In this document: positions 1-12,119 of the stretch, one piece after another
Position numbering within the stretch: position 1 is the first letter of the stretch
Layout of the letters: every line of letters starts with the position of its first letter
Assembly (NCBI GenBank): GCA_025084515.1
Contig: JAJAGP010002026.1
Span: forward strand, 74,093-138,092
Reading direction: 5' to 3'
DNA from: Ancistrus triradiatus
Taxonomy: Eukaryota; Chordata; Actinopteri; Siluriformes; Loricariidae
DNA length: 64,000 nucleotides
The notes under the pieces: model-generated
What the model was told of the DNA's origin: nothing
Database searches by the model: none
Seen by the model: only the letters and a program-made list of their open reading frames with translations
Translations under genes and position numbers: made by a program

Positions 1-172
1 GTAACCACAAGATTTCTTCCTTACATCATTTAGGTTCATTTTCCTTGCTGTTGTCGCCCTAGGATTGTAAAGCTGCTATGAGACAATGCTCAATTGTTTA
101 TTTAACGTTGCCATCAGCATTAATGGTCATTTTAACAACAATAAAAAGTGCTATAGAAAAATATCTGACTTG
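1..172 (+). repeat. LINE-like 3' tail repeat, degraded
   Basis: Carries the family hallmarks seen more fully at 21509-21728 and 36776-36995: 'tttcttcctt', 'ttgtcgccctagg', 'taaagctgct.tgagacaatg', and a 3' end reading 'aaaagtgctatagaaa.atctgacttga'. The middle has an extra AT-rich segment. I assign it to a dispersed retroelement tail common in fish; the exact family is not determined. Confidence 0.6.
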
Positions 173-195
173 AGTGAATGTGTGTGGTAACTGAC

Positions 196-325
196 CTCTG
201 AGGTGATAGCAGTGGAGATACTGGGTTGGCCATTAGGAATATCCATCATCTCCAAACCATCTGGCACTAGCTCAGGAGCTTCATCATGATCACCCTGGTC
301 TGCTCGAGTTTGCCTGTCTGGCACT
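196..325 (-). CDS. candidate coding exon of unnamed long-intron gene
   Basis: Read on the minus strand, the exon follows a T/G-rich tract ending in AG (acceptor at 327-326) and ends at a GTCAGT donor (195-190). It begins with one base completing a split codon, which fits the phase left by the 775-870 exon, and ends in phase 0 (130 nt, 43 full codons). The encoded stretch is acidic and hydrophilic, includes DEAPELVPDGLEMMDIPNG, and has no stop. I recognise no domain. The next exon lies beyond the left edge. Inference from splice sites and phase only. Confidence 0.45.
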
Positions 326-774
326 CTTCACACCAAACAGTCCAAACAAAATGGTAAGCACAGCACAGAATTTAGACTGCACTTCTCCTCAATCGATCTC
401 CACTTCAGAAAGACTTCTGTTCTTCACATGTTTCTCAGTAACACGGTCAATATAAATGAATAATGAACATGGTGTAATAAACTGTTGAAACTGACTTCTT
501 AAATAAGTTAAGACACACAAGCTTTAGGACATACGTACAACACAAACATTAACAGATGGTCGGGCATACCTTGCACCCTACTCCATGTGCATTAGCTCTG
601 GCTGAAGTAACAGGTGGTGAGGTTTTAATAGCCTTTAAGCTCTCACAGTTGTACATCTCACTCACTTGAGTGGTGTTAGAACTCGCTCCCTTACTCACAG
701 ACTGTCCAATTAGACTGTCCTTTTTAGAAGACCAGTAAGGGAGACGGTCGGAAGAGAATTCGCACAGCACTTAC

Positions 775-870
775 TGGAGAGTGTACCAATCCCTGAGATG
801 GTGCTCAGTAAACAAAACATCACACAAAGCCATCATTTCATAAAGCTGTCGCGGTAGCACACATTGTACA
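775..870 (-). CDS. candidate coding exon of unnamed long-intron gene
   Basis: Minus-strand exon of 96 nt. The acceptor AG (872-871) follows a pyrimidine-rich run and the donor is GTAAGT (774-769), a near-consensus site. The reading frame is open in only one phase. It encodes a cysteine-containing, moderately hydrophobic segment including LYEMMALCDVLFTEHHLRDW. Entry phase 2 matches the exit of exon 2097-2205, and exit phase 2 matches the entry of 196-325. The protein family was not recognised. Another open frame at 549-770 overlaps the donor, and I regard it as chance. Confidence 0.5.
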
Positions 871-2096
871 CTAGACTTAAGAGTAATAAAGTACTGTACT
901 ATACAGGCACTTCGACTGAGGATTTGAACAGCACAACACACTCCAAGGGCGTCATCGGACCCACTTTTCTTGGGGACGTGCCCCTGTGAAGTGTTGTAAA
1001 ATCATGGCGGTAAAAAGTGAATTTGATCCTGCATTGCTGAGCAGAACTAGAGGACACGGCAGGTACTACATTTCCCATAATGCCCCAGCATCTGACCAAA
1101 ATGCTTTCCGTCTGAGCCAGTTTTGTTGTTTCACACAGAGTAATGGACATCCACTAATATTTAAAATAAACTGCAGATAAGGTAATGATAGCTCATAGCT
1201 ATAAGTTTTGGCTAGCCACTTTTAACCACAGGGGTAAGCGCCGTGTACCAATCAACATCCAAGGCTTTAATTATCACAACGAATTATGATAGGAAATAAA
1301 ATTTGTCTTTCAACTCCGGACGCTGTGGCTGTAAACAGCTAGTCAATTTAAGAAAGGTTTAGCACGTGTCTTTTTCCTGCCATAATATTATTTATCATTA
1401 ATATTATTGAAGTTTTGTTTGCATATTTTAATGTAATTTATGTTCATGAATATATGCGCATTAACAATGGGCTTTAATAAGAGCTACGTTACAATTATAG
1501 ATTCAAATTGTAATGTTTAAAATTAATTTTATTTTATTGTCAACTTGGGCTCAATTTCTCATCCTCCTTAGTGTTAAATCGCTTAATCGATTTATTGCAT
1601 AACAGGTTTTTTTTAATGTGTAGATGTACCCCTATGACTCAATAACAAGCAAAATGGTACAGCTGTGCCCCTCTAAATTCTGTGCACCCCACAGAGCAGT
1701 CCAGAACCGCCCCGGAACACCCTAAACAGTGCCCTATAGAAGTAAAGGGAACAAACTAGAGAACAATACAGATTAATACAATAATATTATATATAATAAC
1801 AATACAGAACAATAGTAAGACATTTAAAACAGCATCACCTCACTGAATAAGTGGAATTTGACAAAGCGAACTCTGCTGAGATTGCAAAGCCAGACTCAAC
1901 AAGCAGCTGCCTTCTTTTTAATGGAAGTGCTTACCCATTAAAGAAAAAAGCTGAACAAAAATGTATGTAGTCTGCATGTAGTCATTTATAATTCTTGGGG
2001 ACAAAGAAAGATGGAATCGGCCAAGAAAAGTGCGATTTTGGTGCATCTCTAGAACAAACCAAGACCAAAGCTTCTGCTCTCAAACACACAACTTAC

Positions 2097-2205
2097 CAAG
2101 TCAATGTCAGATAACCATAGTGACCGATGCTCTTCTCACGCCACTCAGTATAAATGTGTATGCGAGGCCTTGTGAGGAAGCTCAGCCCAGATCCACAGCA
2201 GAAAC
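2097..2205 (-). CDS. candidate coding exon of unnamed long-intron gene
   Basis: Minus-strand exon of 109 nt with acceptor 'tttccatgtcag' and donor GTAAGTTG (2096-2089). Two of three frames contain stops. The open frame gives 35 full codons including LSFLTRPRIHIYTEWREKSI. Entry phase 1 is compatible with the exit of the 33570-33623 exon. Real splice consensus at both ends and a protein-like composition support coding status. I could not name the protein. Confidence 0.55.
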
Positions 2206-2299
2206 CTGACATGGAAAGAAACAACAATGTCACAAACACAAAGCATCACACTCCAAACTGAATAAATGACACCAGCCAAAAAAAGTACAACTGAAAGTA

Positions 2300-2804
2300 C
2301 CGTATTTTTCGGACCATAAGGCGCACTTAAAATCCTTTAACTTTCTCAAAAATCGACAGTGCGCCTTAAAATGCGGTGCGTCTAATGTATGAATTAATTC
2401 TGGTTGTGCTTCCTGACCTAGAACCGATTGTAGATGGTACACGGCACTCATAAATCTGTCAAAATGTTTTAGCACGGCCTCGGTAAGTTACGAAGCTTAC
2501 GGCCACCGTAGTGCGCAGCATCGCGGAGTAATACGGTATGTGCTTCAGCATTAGGGTACGTGCATTCATTCATTTATTTTCGAAGCGGATTTCAAACACA
2601 ACGCTATCAGTCACGCAGTACAACATGGACATAGAGCAGCTGCGAGAGAATTCAACATTAACCAATCAATGGTACGGAAGTGGAGAAGCAAGAAGATGCC
2701 CTGCACCAGGTAAAGACCAAACTGAGCTTCCGACGGAACTTAAGAGTTTTGTTTCATTTCATGCGTCTTATAACCCGGTGCGCGTTATGGTCCGGAAAAT
2801 ACGG
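2300..2804 (+). mobile_element. nonautonomous pogo-like Tc1/mariner element, copy 1
   Basis: A 505-bp element bounded by imperfect terminal inverted repeats ('ccgtatttttcggaccataa' at left; 'ttatggtccggaaaatacgg' at right) and flanked by TA on both sides. That is the signature of Tc1/mariner-superfamily insertion. Around 2626-2690 a degraded coding remnant resembles a psq-type helix-turn-helix (REFNI.QSMVRKW), as in pogo/Tigger transposases; the rest of the transposase is missing. A second copy lies at 38729-39255. Confidence 0.75.
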
Positions 2805-2954
2805 TAACCGAAAATTAGCAGCAGTAACAAACATGAACCCTTTAGTCTTGTGACCCTTGATACAAGAAAATACAGCCATAAAATGATCAAGATTCAGTTA
2901 CTCCATTTACACAAAGAAATAATGCCTAGACACTTAAATTCTCCAACTTCTGTT

Positions 2955-3235
2955 CATTGGGGAGGCACGGTGGAGCACGTACTTAGGATGGTTGCTTCAC
3001 AGCTCCAGAGATCCCCACTACGGTGCTGACCTCGGACTCCATCTATGTGGGGTTTGCATGTTCTCATGTCTGCATGGGTTTAATCTGGAGGCTCCAGTTT
3101 CCTGCCATATTCCAAAAGCTATGCACTAGGTTAATTGGTTGCTCCATATTGCCCCAGTATGAATGTTTCTGATGTGTACCGATCTAATCTTGTTCCTGTC
3201 ATGACCAGCCACAGCTGATTAAGTAAAACAAACTA
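2955..3235 (+). repeat. degenerate dispersed SINE/L2-type repeat
   Basis: Contains the order of phrases typical of a widespread fish repeat: 'ggaggcacggtgg', 'cagctccagag', 'gtttgcatgttctcatgtctgcatgggttt', 'tggaggctccagtttcctgcc'. Heavily mutated. Related fragments are at 24917-25150 and 44950-45150 (plus strand) and 48910-49075 (minus strand). Confidence 0.55.
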
Positions 3236-3465
3236 ACTATATTTTATTTATTACATGTATCATTTTATTCTATCCAATATTTTATTACATTATCCATAAT
3301 ATTGTATTCTCTCCAGCTTATTATAGTCTACAATTTATATTTTCTTTATTATATTATCTTCTGTAATGATTCTATTTAATGTCTGCACATTTAAACTACT
3401 AAAATGTATTTAACTATAAATGTTACTTAAGTAACATCATTCATTTCTTACATGTAATATCTACA

Positions 3466-3580
3466 CTGACCAAGGAGGTTGGGTCCCTTTTTGAATCTTG
3501 GTCCTCCCAAGACCTTCCTTATAACATTTGTGGAGTTTTTCCTTGCCACTGTCACCATAAGCTTGCTCCATAAGGGCTGC
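3466..3580 (+). repeat. LINE-like 3' tail repeat fragment
   Basis: Contains 'ccaaggaggttgggtccctt', 'ttggtcctcccaag' and 'tttttccttgccactgtcacc', matching the fuller copies at 21509-21728 and 36776-36995. The 3' terminal part is absent. Confidence 0.65.
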
Positions 3581-3589
3581 GAGATATTT

Positions 3590-5637
3590 GTGATGCTGCT
3601 TCTGCAAATACTGGTGCTGGAGTAGTGGTCTATTAATTACACTGTAATGTCCCAGCATTGCCACAAGGTGGAGTAGTGACCTAACGGACAGGGAGAAGAC
3701 GGGTGCATGGCGGTATAATGGCTGTCTAAACAATCATTAGATAACTTTTTCAGCTGCAAAACTCGGCAATGACACTAACAAAGATGTGATTTTATATATA
3801 AATGGTATATTTATGAAACTGGATACACATCGGTCCTGCTGAAATACTGAAAACTGCATCAAGATGGTTTTTTAAGAATGATTTGAGAATCATTACATTT
3901 CTGTACATTCACACACAGCCGGAATCTGTGTGAAAAATAAATAAATAAGAAAACCCTACCCTGTAAATATGACGCAAGCCGTTCACAAGGACACGTTAAT
4001 GTGTTAACAACCAGAGCTGAGAAAAGCTCTCTCGCACCACCTGAGCACAGCATGACCACGTGTTAAAGAGGAAAGTTGCCTCTACAGGGTATGAACTAGA
4101 AAAGGATCAGACAGCAAAGTTATTTGGTTTAAATTAGCTCTTACAAAAGTGCTGCCCATCTGCAGAGTAAAGACGTTTCAGTATGGTGATATGGCTAGTA
4201 CTCACAAAGTGCTGGAAGGCTTTAGATAATCAGCAGAAATAAACATTGACTCAACTAAACCCTGCAGGGTGGATTTTATCCAGGAAATGTCTAATACTGA
4301 GACACAGCGATCCAATGAGTTTCATAACATTAGAGATAACCCACAGGACTAAAAGGGTGGGAAAAATTAGCACCAGTTTCCATTTCTCAGCTGAGTCATT
4401 GGCATAACCAAGGACCTCATATGGACTTCAAAGACAAGACTAGAACTTCCACAGTTGCCATGACAATAAGGGAGCTTGAGACATCTGCTGAAGAAATGCC
4501 TATAATCCAACAGACAACAGGAAACAAGCCACAGGCTCTCAGAAGCGGCCGAGACAAAACCACCTGCTCACTACCTTAAAGTCTGGCTTTGAAAACAAAG
4601 CTGACGGATTACTGTGGGTCTCAAATTGCTTCCAAAGTCATTTCAGACTCGAGTGCTTAAAACCATGAAAAGACTGATTGTATATTTCAATAAAACATTA
4701 TTGAATTAAAAGAAATTAAAAGAAATTAGAAGACTTGCTGAGAACGTAAGATACGCGTCCGTGAGAATGACGCATGACGACTGCGCCCTCTGGTGTTCAG
4801 AAAAAAATGCGATTGCATTACATGGCGTAACAAGAACGAATCAAACTCGACGGTGCTCACCAAGTGTAACATTTTTGCTTCGCAATGCATCCTGACACAC
4901 CATCATTACATTCCTACTGGTAGAAGTTATTGGCATTTGGTGCGTCCCCTTTTTGCTGTAATGACAGAGAGCACACCTTAGCATGGACTCCACATAAAAT
5001 CTGATGATCCATGTTATTCCGGCATGATCTCACAATATTCCAAAGAGCATCTTGTGATGTTACTGAATGCTTGGCTTTCTCTGCATTCAGATCAGCAAAG
5101 ATGTAGCTGTTACAAAGCTTTTAGGTGGGTTTTGGGTTGTCTTGCTTCAGTATGAATCCCTCTCCACAGTGATCCAAACAAATATTACTATTAGTGCCTT
5201 CCAACTGAGTCCAGTCCATCCCAGCTCCCAATATTACTAAGCCTTTGAAGCTTGCACGAGTAAAACCCTGTGAACAGGTGTACACACCCTAGGCACCGAC
5301 CAAAACCACGTGCAAGATCAAATGACTGATCCCTCTTGGGACAGACGATGGTACCAGAATGTGTCAGACAGAAAATATTGTTAGCAGGAAATATTTCCCT
5401 TGATCTACATTACCCAGATACATGACTACACGTACACTTGAAATCTGAAACAGCCATGAGCATATCAGCTCCGGAATCAGATTATTCAGAGTATGTAACT
5501 CAAACAGATTTACTTCAGGTTTCTACCAGCCACCCCAAACCACAGCCAGGGAACTAAACACAGGTCAAGTTATCACTTGTTTACACAGCTGGAAAGAAAT
5601 TGTTTATGCCCATAGTGTACCCTCTCCTGCTTCCTTG
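3590..5637. other. intergenic/intronic stretch, no supported gene
   Basis: AT-rich sequence without a convincing coding exon, apart from two possible microexon-like signals at 4145-4159 and just right of 4205 (see findings). The tail (about 5388-5460) weakly resembles the end of the 12717/13989 duplicated block. Presumed intron of the minus-strand unnamed gene. Confidence 0.4.
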
Positions 5638-5895
5638 AACATACAATGAGTTCACTGTACTCAAATGGTGTCCACATTCACCACATCACAATCCAATACA
5701 GCACATTTAGAATGTGTGGGAACAGGACATTCATATCGTGGATGTGCAACTGACAAATCTACACCAACTGTGTGACGCTAACCTGTCCACATAGACCAAA
5801 ATCCCTGAGGAAAATGTTTTCAGCACCTTGTTGAATCTATGCCACACAAAACGAAGGCAAAAGGGGGCCTGATACTAGCAAGGTGTACCTCATAA
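5638..5895 (+). mobile_element. Tc1-like transposon, 3' fragment
   Basis: Carries the 3' part of a Tc1-type transposase and its downstream region, plus orientation: 'tgagttcactgtactcaaatgg', then 'gtggatgtgcaactgacaaatc' and 'cagcaccttgttgaatctatgccac', ending 'agcaaggtgtacct.ataa'. The same family recurs at 18935, 23328, 51170, 53018 and 54817. The frame is broken throughout; this is a relic. Confidence 0.75.
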
Positions 5896-5910
5896 TGTGG
5901 AGGATGAGAG

Positions 5911-5941
<31 letters not shown>

Positions 5942-5947
5942 ATATAG

Positions 5948-5998
<51 letters not shown>

Positions 5999-6002
5999 CA
6001 CA

Positions 6003-6037
<35 letters not shown>

Positions 6038-6096
6038 ACACATATATACACACACACACACACACACATACACACACACACACAACACACACACAG
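5911..6096. repeat. compound (TA)n-(CA)n microsatellite
   Basis: About 90 bp of interrupted (TA)n is followed directly by about 95 bp of interrupted (CA)n. Open frames spanning it on either strand (Tyr/Ile or His/Thr strings) are artefacts of the repeat. Confidence 0.95.
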
Positions 6097-7079
6097 TTTC
6101 AGTCATAAAGTGTTCGATTGTCGTGTCACTAAATCTGTGGTTCGTTTACTGCTGGGTTGCCAGACGCAGCAAGAAAAAAAAAAAAAAAAAACACAAAAAA
6201 CTACAGAACAAGAGGCCAAAATAAAGCCTAGTCTTTAGAAATATGTGGACCTGGCGACCATGGAAGGGAACACTCACGCACTTGCGCGGACTGATAGCGA
6301 CGATTACAATAGGGTAACTGGTTATACATGCTATGAGTAACCCCATTCCCTACAGTTCAGCTCTATCACATTTCTTAATCTGATTTCTAAAATCGGACTA
6401 TGCTGTAATCATGGCCACTTAAATTATCAATCGGATAACTGTAGAAATCTGACTACGACATAATGAAGTGCACGTAAACGCCACTCAGTGATGTGGTTTT
6501 GTGAAAAACATTTTTCCTACAATGAATGCATTCAATTAAGGCGAGATTTCTCTCACGTGCAGTGTGAGGTTCTAAAAAAGGAACCATGAAGACTTTCCTT
6601 TTACTCATCATATTTTCAGTCATCACAGAACAGAAACCAAGAACAGCCAGTGCAGAAGCTCCTCACACCAAGAGCCCTCAGATTACACCGAGACAGAACG
6701 TCAGAACATCAAATACCAACATGAACTTCTGGTTAAAAATGTGCTCAGACAAAGAACACAAACACCATGCACATACACAGTGTATACACATGCACAGCTT
6801 GAATCATAAGAATGGAATGAAGGAGCATGTGATAGTCACTGGGCCTGAAACATCTGCCTTATGAACATCTGCACTCCTACACCCAAGTCAAGAGCAATGC
6901 TGAATAAACAGACAGAAACCAAAAGTATAACAGGTATTTCCCTGTACCATGAAAATGTGTTTCAGTGGAACAAGGTACGAGTTTCACCCAGGAATTAACA
7001 ACAGATTTCACCGGCACTGGAATTTCACAGCAGTTTTATCTTCCGATTCAAATATTTCTTCCTCTAATGTAGTTAGGGC

Positions 7080-7465
7080 TGTCACCAGTGTCAATTTTGA
7101 CAGCAATTAATTTAGTTTTAGTTACAGCCTTGACTAAAATGTAATATTACATAAATTAGTTTTAGTCATAATTTAGCCATCTGAATTGTTTTAGTGTCTG
7201 GTTTTCGTCGACTAATTAAAATAAGATTATAGTCACAAAAGCAACAGTGAGTGGTCGAGAAGTTTGTCGCCAGCGAAATGGGAACAAGGGGATTGTAACA
7301 TAACGGCACATTTTTGCCATCCAAGATCCCGTTTGGTGGAAGATATCGAGTTACGACCTTTAGCCTCTGAATTACTGCAGCACTTGACAAGTTGATGAAC
7401 TACAAATTTAATGATAAAAAGAGGAAGAACAAAAACAACATGCTCATTGTTCATCTTACTGTTAG
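7080..7465. repeat. unclassified dispersed repeat
   Basis: Starts 'agggctgtcaccagtgtcaattttgac' and continues with 'ttagttttagt' and 'ttcgtcgactaattaaaat' phrases. A sequence with the inverted counterpart of this end, including 'caaaattaacactgg', occurs at 30773-30918. This resembles the termini of a fish nonautonomous DNA element. Boundaries are uncertain. Confidence 0.4.
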
Positions 7466-8614
7466 CACAAGAAAATGAATCACGCTACCTTTCCATGGGA
7501 AGGGACTTGCTTACTATAGACTTCCTTCTAACTCGGCTTTTGTCATCTTACATGATGTACTACTTACTCATCCATGTACAATAGGTAATACTGGTTCTGT
7601 TTATTTTTGGTTTGTCTCTGGTCTTGCTGAAAGGCAGGACACTATTGCTATTCTAACTCTCACTTCCTTCTCTCAGGAGTTACCTCAGCACAGTTTAAGC
7701 CAATACCTGCCACCACCTTGGGTGGAATATGTAACTGAAGTGAAGACTGACAGCAGTATTGTGTATTGTATTCATTTTTTGGTATCCTTGACAAATAATT
7801 TAGGAGGTTACAGCATTTCAGAACGACGCTGCTTGGATTGTTTACGATGGCTACACTTCAGCTACACTGTAAAACACAAGGCCTGCTTCTAGCCTGCATT
7901 GTCTAAAGGACTTTTAAAAATTAAAATACTAATGATTTCCCAAACATGTCATAAATCCCGGAGCTGACAATCTTTAAAATCAATATGATACCATGAAATT
8001 TGAAATTGATCTTACCATGAAAACAACCCATTTGAACAACAGCATGGCAAATGAATGAATATTCTCCCCAGACAATAACTAGTCACCTTGCATGTTGAAG
8101 GTGGTAGTAACGTCAGGCTCCTGCAGACGTTACATAAGGATGATTGGGCTATAAATACCTGCAGGGTGTGCCACTGGATTCATAGATTGAGAAGAGGTGG
8201 TACAGTGCAGTGAATGTCTCATCTGATATGATATCTCAGCCATAAAGCTGACAATTTGCAGAGATTTGTGACCATTTGGATGTTCCAAAGGCCATAGCGT
8301 GAAGGAAGTAGCTGAATTTGCCAGTGTATCGAAGCGTCCAGTCATACGGGGCTACCAGCAGTGGCAAAAATTCCTGTCTACAGGACATTCTTGTCAGAAT
8401 TGTGGCTGACAGATGAAACTTAAGTACATTTCAGTCATAGATGACTCTTTTGTCTGGTGAGTATATATTTAATAATAAATAGATTCAAGTAGTTGGTCAT
8501 GAAGTTGAGGGACAGCCCACTTTACGCAAGATGTTGGAGGTACCATAAATGGTCCAATTCTTACAATGCCCTGAATGGTCCTTTGAGAGACTGTTAGGGC
8601 CTCTGAATATCCTG

Positions 8615-8790
8615 GGACTGTGGTAGCCTAGAAGGTAAGGTACTGGACTATGGAACAGAAGGTCCAGGGTTCAAATCCCACCTCTGTCAAGCTGCCACTG
8701 TTGAGTCCTTGAGCAAGACCCTTAGCCCACAATTGCTTGGATTGTAAGACTGTATCAATTGTAAGTCGCTCTGGATAAGGGCGACTCCTA
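8615..8790 (+). mobile_element. tRNA-derived SINE
   Basis: Starts 'ggactgtggtagcctag' with internal pol III box B-like 'ggttcaaatccc', then the family body ('aagctgccactgttgagtcc', 'acaattgcttggattgtaag') and the 3' tail 'gtaagtcgctctggataagg'. The tail is cut short after 'ggcgactcc'. Best preserved relatives are at 16105, 43003 and 61186. Confidence 0.85.
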
Positions 8791-8799
8791 ATTGTGCCT

Positions 8800-11700
8800 T
8801 TCCACAACTTTATCCTTCTGAAAGCACCTTTCGACCCAGGAGTGGAATCCTCAGCAAACAGACAGTTCATTCGAATCACTGAAACTCATGTCAGATGGGT
8901 GCCAATTAGCCTGGTGAGTGACCTGCACTGTATTTAAAAATGGTTATCCAATTTTCACTAGAGATTCATTTGATGTATAGGCCACCAAAAGTTTTCAGCT
9001 ACTTTCAGAAAGAGAAAAAAACTTGCAATGTAAAAATCAGGCTTGGCCAGAAAGTTTAGACCAAATACAGACAGTGAGCGGAGCTTAAGGAACAAAAACT
9101 AAAAAGACGTGCACAACCCTCGACCACTTCACACAAGGGTTTTAAATAGCAGAGAATGTAGGAAATGTGGGATAGCTGGGATTAAGTAATACGCTGACAA
9201 CTGGTGGTTAATGGTTTCGTAGGGCTGGGTCAGGGGTGGTGAGAGAGCATGGGAAAAGTCTGAAGAAACTTAACCTAAGATTTAAAAATAACTTACAATT
9301 ACAAATACAATTTTTTAATACATGATTACAAATCAAGGTAAATCAAAATGGTGCATGGCAATACGTTGCTTATTAGGCTGAAAAAAGATTCAACTTTGGA
9401 CATTAAAGAAAAAGATTTAATCCATGTGCATAATATTTCATAGATTCAATACCGGTAAATCAACCAGAAGAATAGAAGCTGCATGCTTTTAAACCAGTTG
9501 ATGTTCTAATCAACCGGTTTGAACTTGCCCAGCATGTGGCTGTCACTGAGAGTAAATCAATGAGTCCTGTGTAGAGTACTGTGTGCGTTTCATTAGTTCA
9601 AATTGACATGCCACAGCACCACGTTAAACACTACTCAATGGCCTGAAAGTCACCGAGGACTGCAATCAAGTTAAATAAAGCAGGTGATTACATACATTAC
9701 AGAAATTGTCACATTGCCATACTGTATTAAGGCCCCCCCCCCCCCCCCCCCCCCCCCCCCTGTGGAGCCACAGGAGCAAAGACTGAAGGACTTCATTGAA
9801 ATCAGTGACTGAACAATCTGTGAAATAGGTCAGGATGGTTCAGTAGTGTACTGGGCGGTAGCCGCGTCTTGACGTGTTTATAAATAAAGTGAAAGCAGTC
9901 ACGGAGGGGGGTGTGAAATCTTACTGTAACTAAAGTGGAACTTGAGAACAGTGGTAAAAACTTTCGATGAGCCAATCGCTCAAAAGAGACCAGCCAGTAT
10001 TACTGTTGTGTCCGGTTCTGTCTTTGGATGAATGGAATCTATTGAGTGCCAGCAAAAGAACAGCAACAATAAAATATGGAGACGGCACAGGAAGCAGGAG
10101 ACAGTTGTCACTAGTGTTTCCCCCACAGGAAACCAATTGAGCCACTACATGCTGCAAATGGCAAAGTACAATCCTGTTTATTAAATGTGCTGGAAAATGC
10201 GGGCGGGCATGCGTTTTTCAAATCTAGTTCAAGGGATGGATGCGCTCACAAAAATATCATATGAAGAAGTTTTAGGCTGAGTCAAGGTGCACAATATTAT
10301 CACAATATTTTCCATCTTCACCTTAAAAAGGTGTCAGTGCTGAATGTCCAGTGAGGCACCTTGTTAGAATCGGCATGGTATGAAGTAGTACTGATTGGAG
10401 CTCATATCTAGGAGAGGATAGATTCATGCAATTTATTCTCCATTATCATTCTATTACATTTGCCAGAGGGTTCTGCATCGAGGTTGAATTTTAGAGTAGG
10501 CATCTGTAGGTGGGATGTCAGCTCAGGACATTTTTTCCAGCAGTTCGTTTCGCCAATGTCTGCTTTTTCCATTCCGGTAATGTCACTGTGGCTTGGAAGC
10601 CAGCATCAAGTTAGGTAGTTAGTAGTTCCATGATCGTTTAGGTTTCAATCAGTATATTTAGTCAACTATAATCTTGGATTGAACCCAGGACCTTCTTGCT
10701 GCGAGGCAGTGGTGCTACCCACCGAGCCACTGTGCCGCCCATATCCATACTGATCACAAACATCACATACCAAAAACATCACCTAATACTACAATGCAAG
10801 GCCATTACGAGGCATCACTGCCCTCCCACTCCTGAGTACAGCCAACTAGAGGGTGTTTCATGGCCCACATATGGATGAGGAACCCTGTTCGAATACATAC
10901 TTCTCATACTCGCGCTTATTTGTAATGCTGCCATATGACAGATAGCTTCCATCGACACGAGACACAAATTGTCAGCATGCCACAGTCATGTCTGTGAGGC
11001 TTTGCATACCTCTGAGGTTTCGGTATCTGTACTGGCCAATTCTAAAAAGCTGTAATACTTGCAAGGGATTATTTAGTGATATTTATCTTACAAATTGCAC
11101 TTCCCAACCTCCTTCATGGTCTGTGGCTGTTATTCTGCCACCACTCAACCAAGAACTGTCATTTTCATTCAGATAAAAGGGTCCAAAGGCTCCAAAAACT
11201 CAGTGGAAGTTTCAAGAAAGATCATCTCTGCTTCTCATGTGTTTGTGTGCGTTAGTCACTCCTGTTCAGCACACAAGGCAGTGCCAATCACACGGAGATG
11301 GTGGTTAATGCAATAAGAACAGAGTGAGGCAGGCAAAAAGGAGGTCGAAAGAATGGGGCCAGCTCCAATCACCTCCCCTGCCAGACAGCACACGGTCATC
11401 CTGAACAAATGGGAAGAGTGAAGAGAAGGAACAGCATACAGAAAGAGTAAAAAATAACTATACAAAACAAGGTCATAGATGGCGCAAAGCTGTACCGAAG
11501 CGCAGAAACACGTCTCTCTTGTGCATATGGAATGCTGCTCAGCGTGATACAAGTCCCTGGGGATGAGAAGCTCATCACCCTCTGGCTGTGAGACACCTGT
11601 CTAGACTGCGGAAGCCACAAAGCTGTCCACAAATGCATTCCTTTCCAATTCTGCAGCTTTTCAAAATGACACTATTTTACCGTGGGAAGCACAGCAGATT

Positions 11701-12115
11701 TCCTCTGGGTACTTCGGTTTCTTTCCACATTCCAAAGACAAGCTTGGGTCAATTAGCATCTCTAAAAAGTGATCAACTGCCCATCATACAAAGCCACTTT
11801 AGTTCCAAACCTTTCTGCAAATCATTCACACAGTACATGCCATCAAACCACCGCGTTCCACCTGTCATATGTACATCGGTGACATTACTGTACTGCACTG
11901 CATCCCATCCTGTGCTCAATGTTGGCAATCTGCTGCCTCCCTGATTTAAAGCTCCCTGAGGAGCGAGGCTTCGAGCCAACATGCTGCACTGTCAACCAGA
12001 CTGCCCTTTTACTGCCCTCCTCTGCAACCCTCCCTCCATTTCAATTTTAAAACGTTGCTCACTCAGTCAGCTTAAAGCGCAACTTGGGAGAAGCCGCTTC
12101 CATTTTTAACATGCA
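8800..12115. other. repeat-poor stretch without supported genes
   Basis: No coding exon with acceptable splice sites was found on either strand. It contains a 28-base C homopolymer (9733-9760), a minus-strand tRNA-like repeat head (10676-10740, 'ggattgaacccaggacctt') and a weak L2-type fragment near 11676-11770. Short open frames here lack splice support. Confidence 0.4.
9733..9760. repeat. poly(C) homopolymer, 28 bases
   Basis: An uninterrupted run of 28 C on the plus strand, preceded by 'ggc' context and followed by 'tgtgg'. Unusual in length for vertebrate DNA. The true length is uncertain because homopolymers are poorly sequenced. Confidence 0.95.
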
Positions 12116-12119
12116 CCAG

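Noticed and set aside
549..770. Minus-strand open frame followed by a GTATGC donor-like site
   Set aside because: It starts immediately after the strong GTAAGT donor of the 775-870 exon and has no usable acceptor; treated as intronic.
986..1180. Plus-strand 64-codon frame MKCCKIMAVKSEFDPALL...
   Set aside because: No splice support. Part of the sequence ('tacatttcccataatgcccc') recurs inverted near 29575, so it is probably repeat DNA.
5837..6224. Open frames of Tyr/Ile or His/Thr strings on both strands
   Set aside because: Translation of the (TA)n/(CA)n microsatellite; not genes.
6586..6864. 92-codon frame beginning with a signal-peptide-like MKTFLLLIIFSVI
   Set aside because: No splice sites, no conserved motif, low-complexity remainder; likely chance.
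8615..8790. tRNA-like sequences in SINE heads as possible tRNA genes
   Set aside because: Box A/B-like motifs are present, but no cloverleaf; the same head recurs in many dispersed copies with the SINE body.
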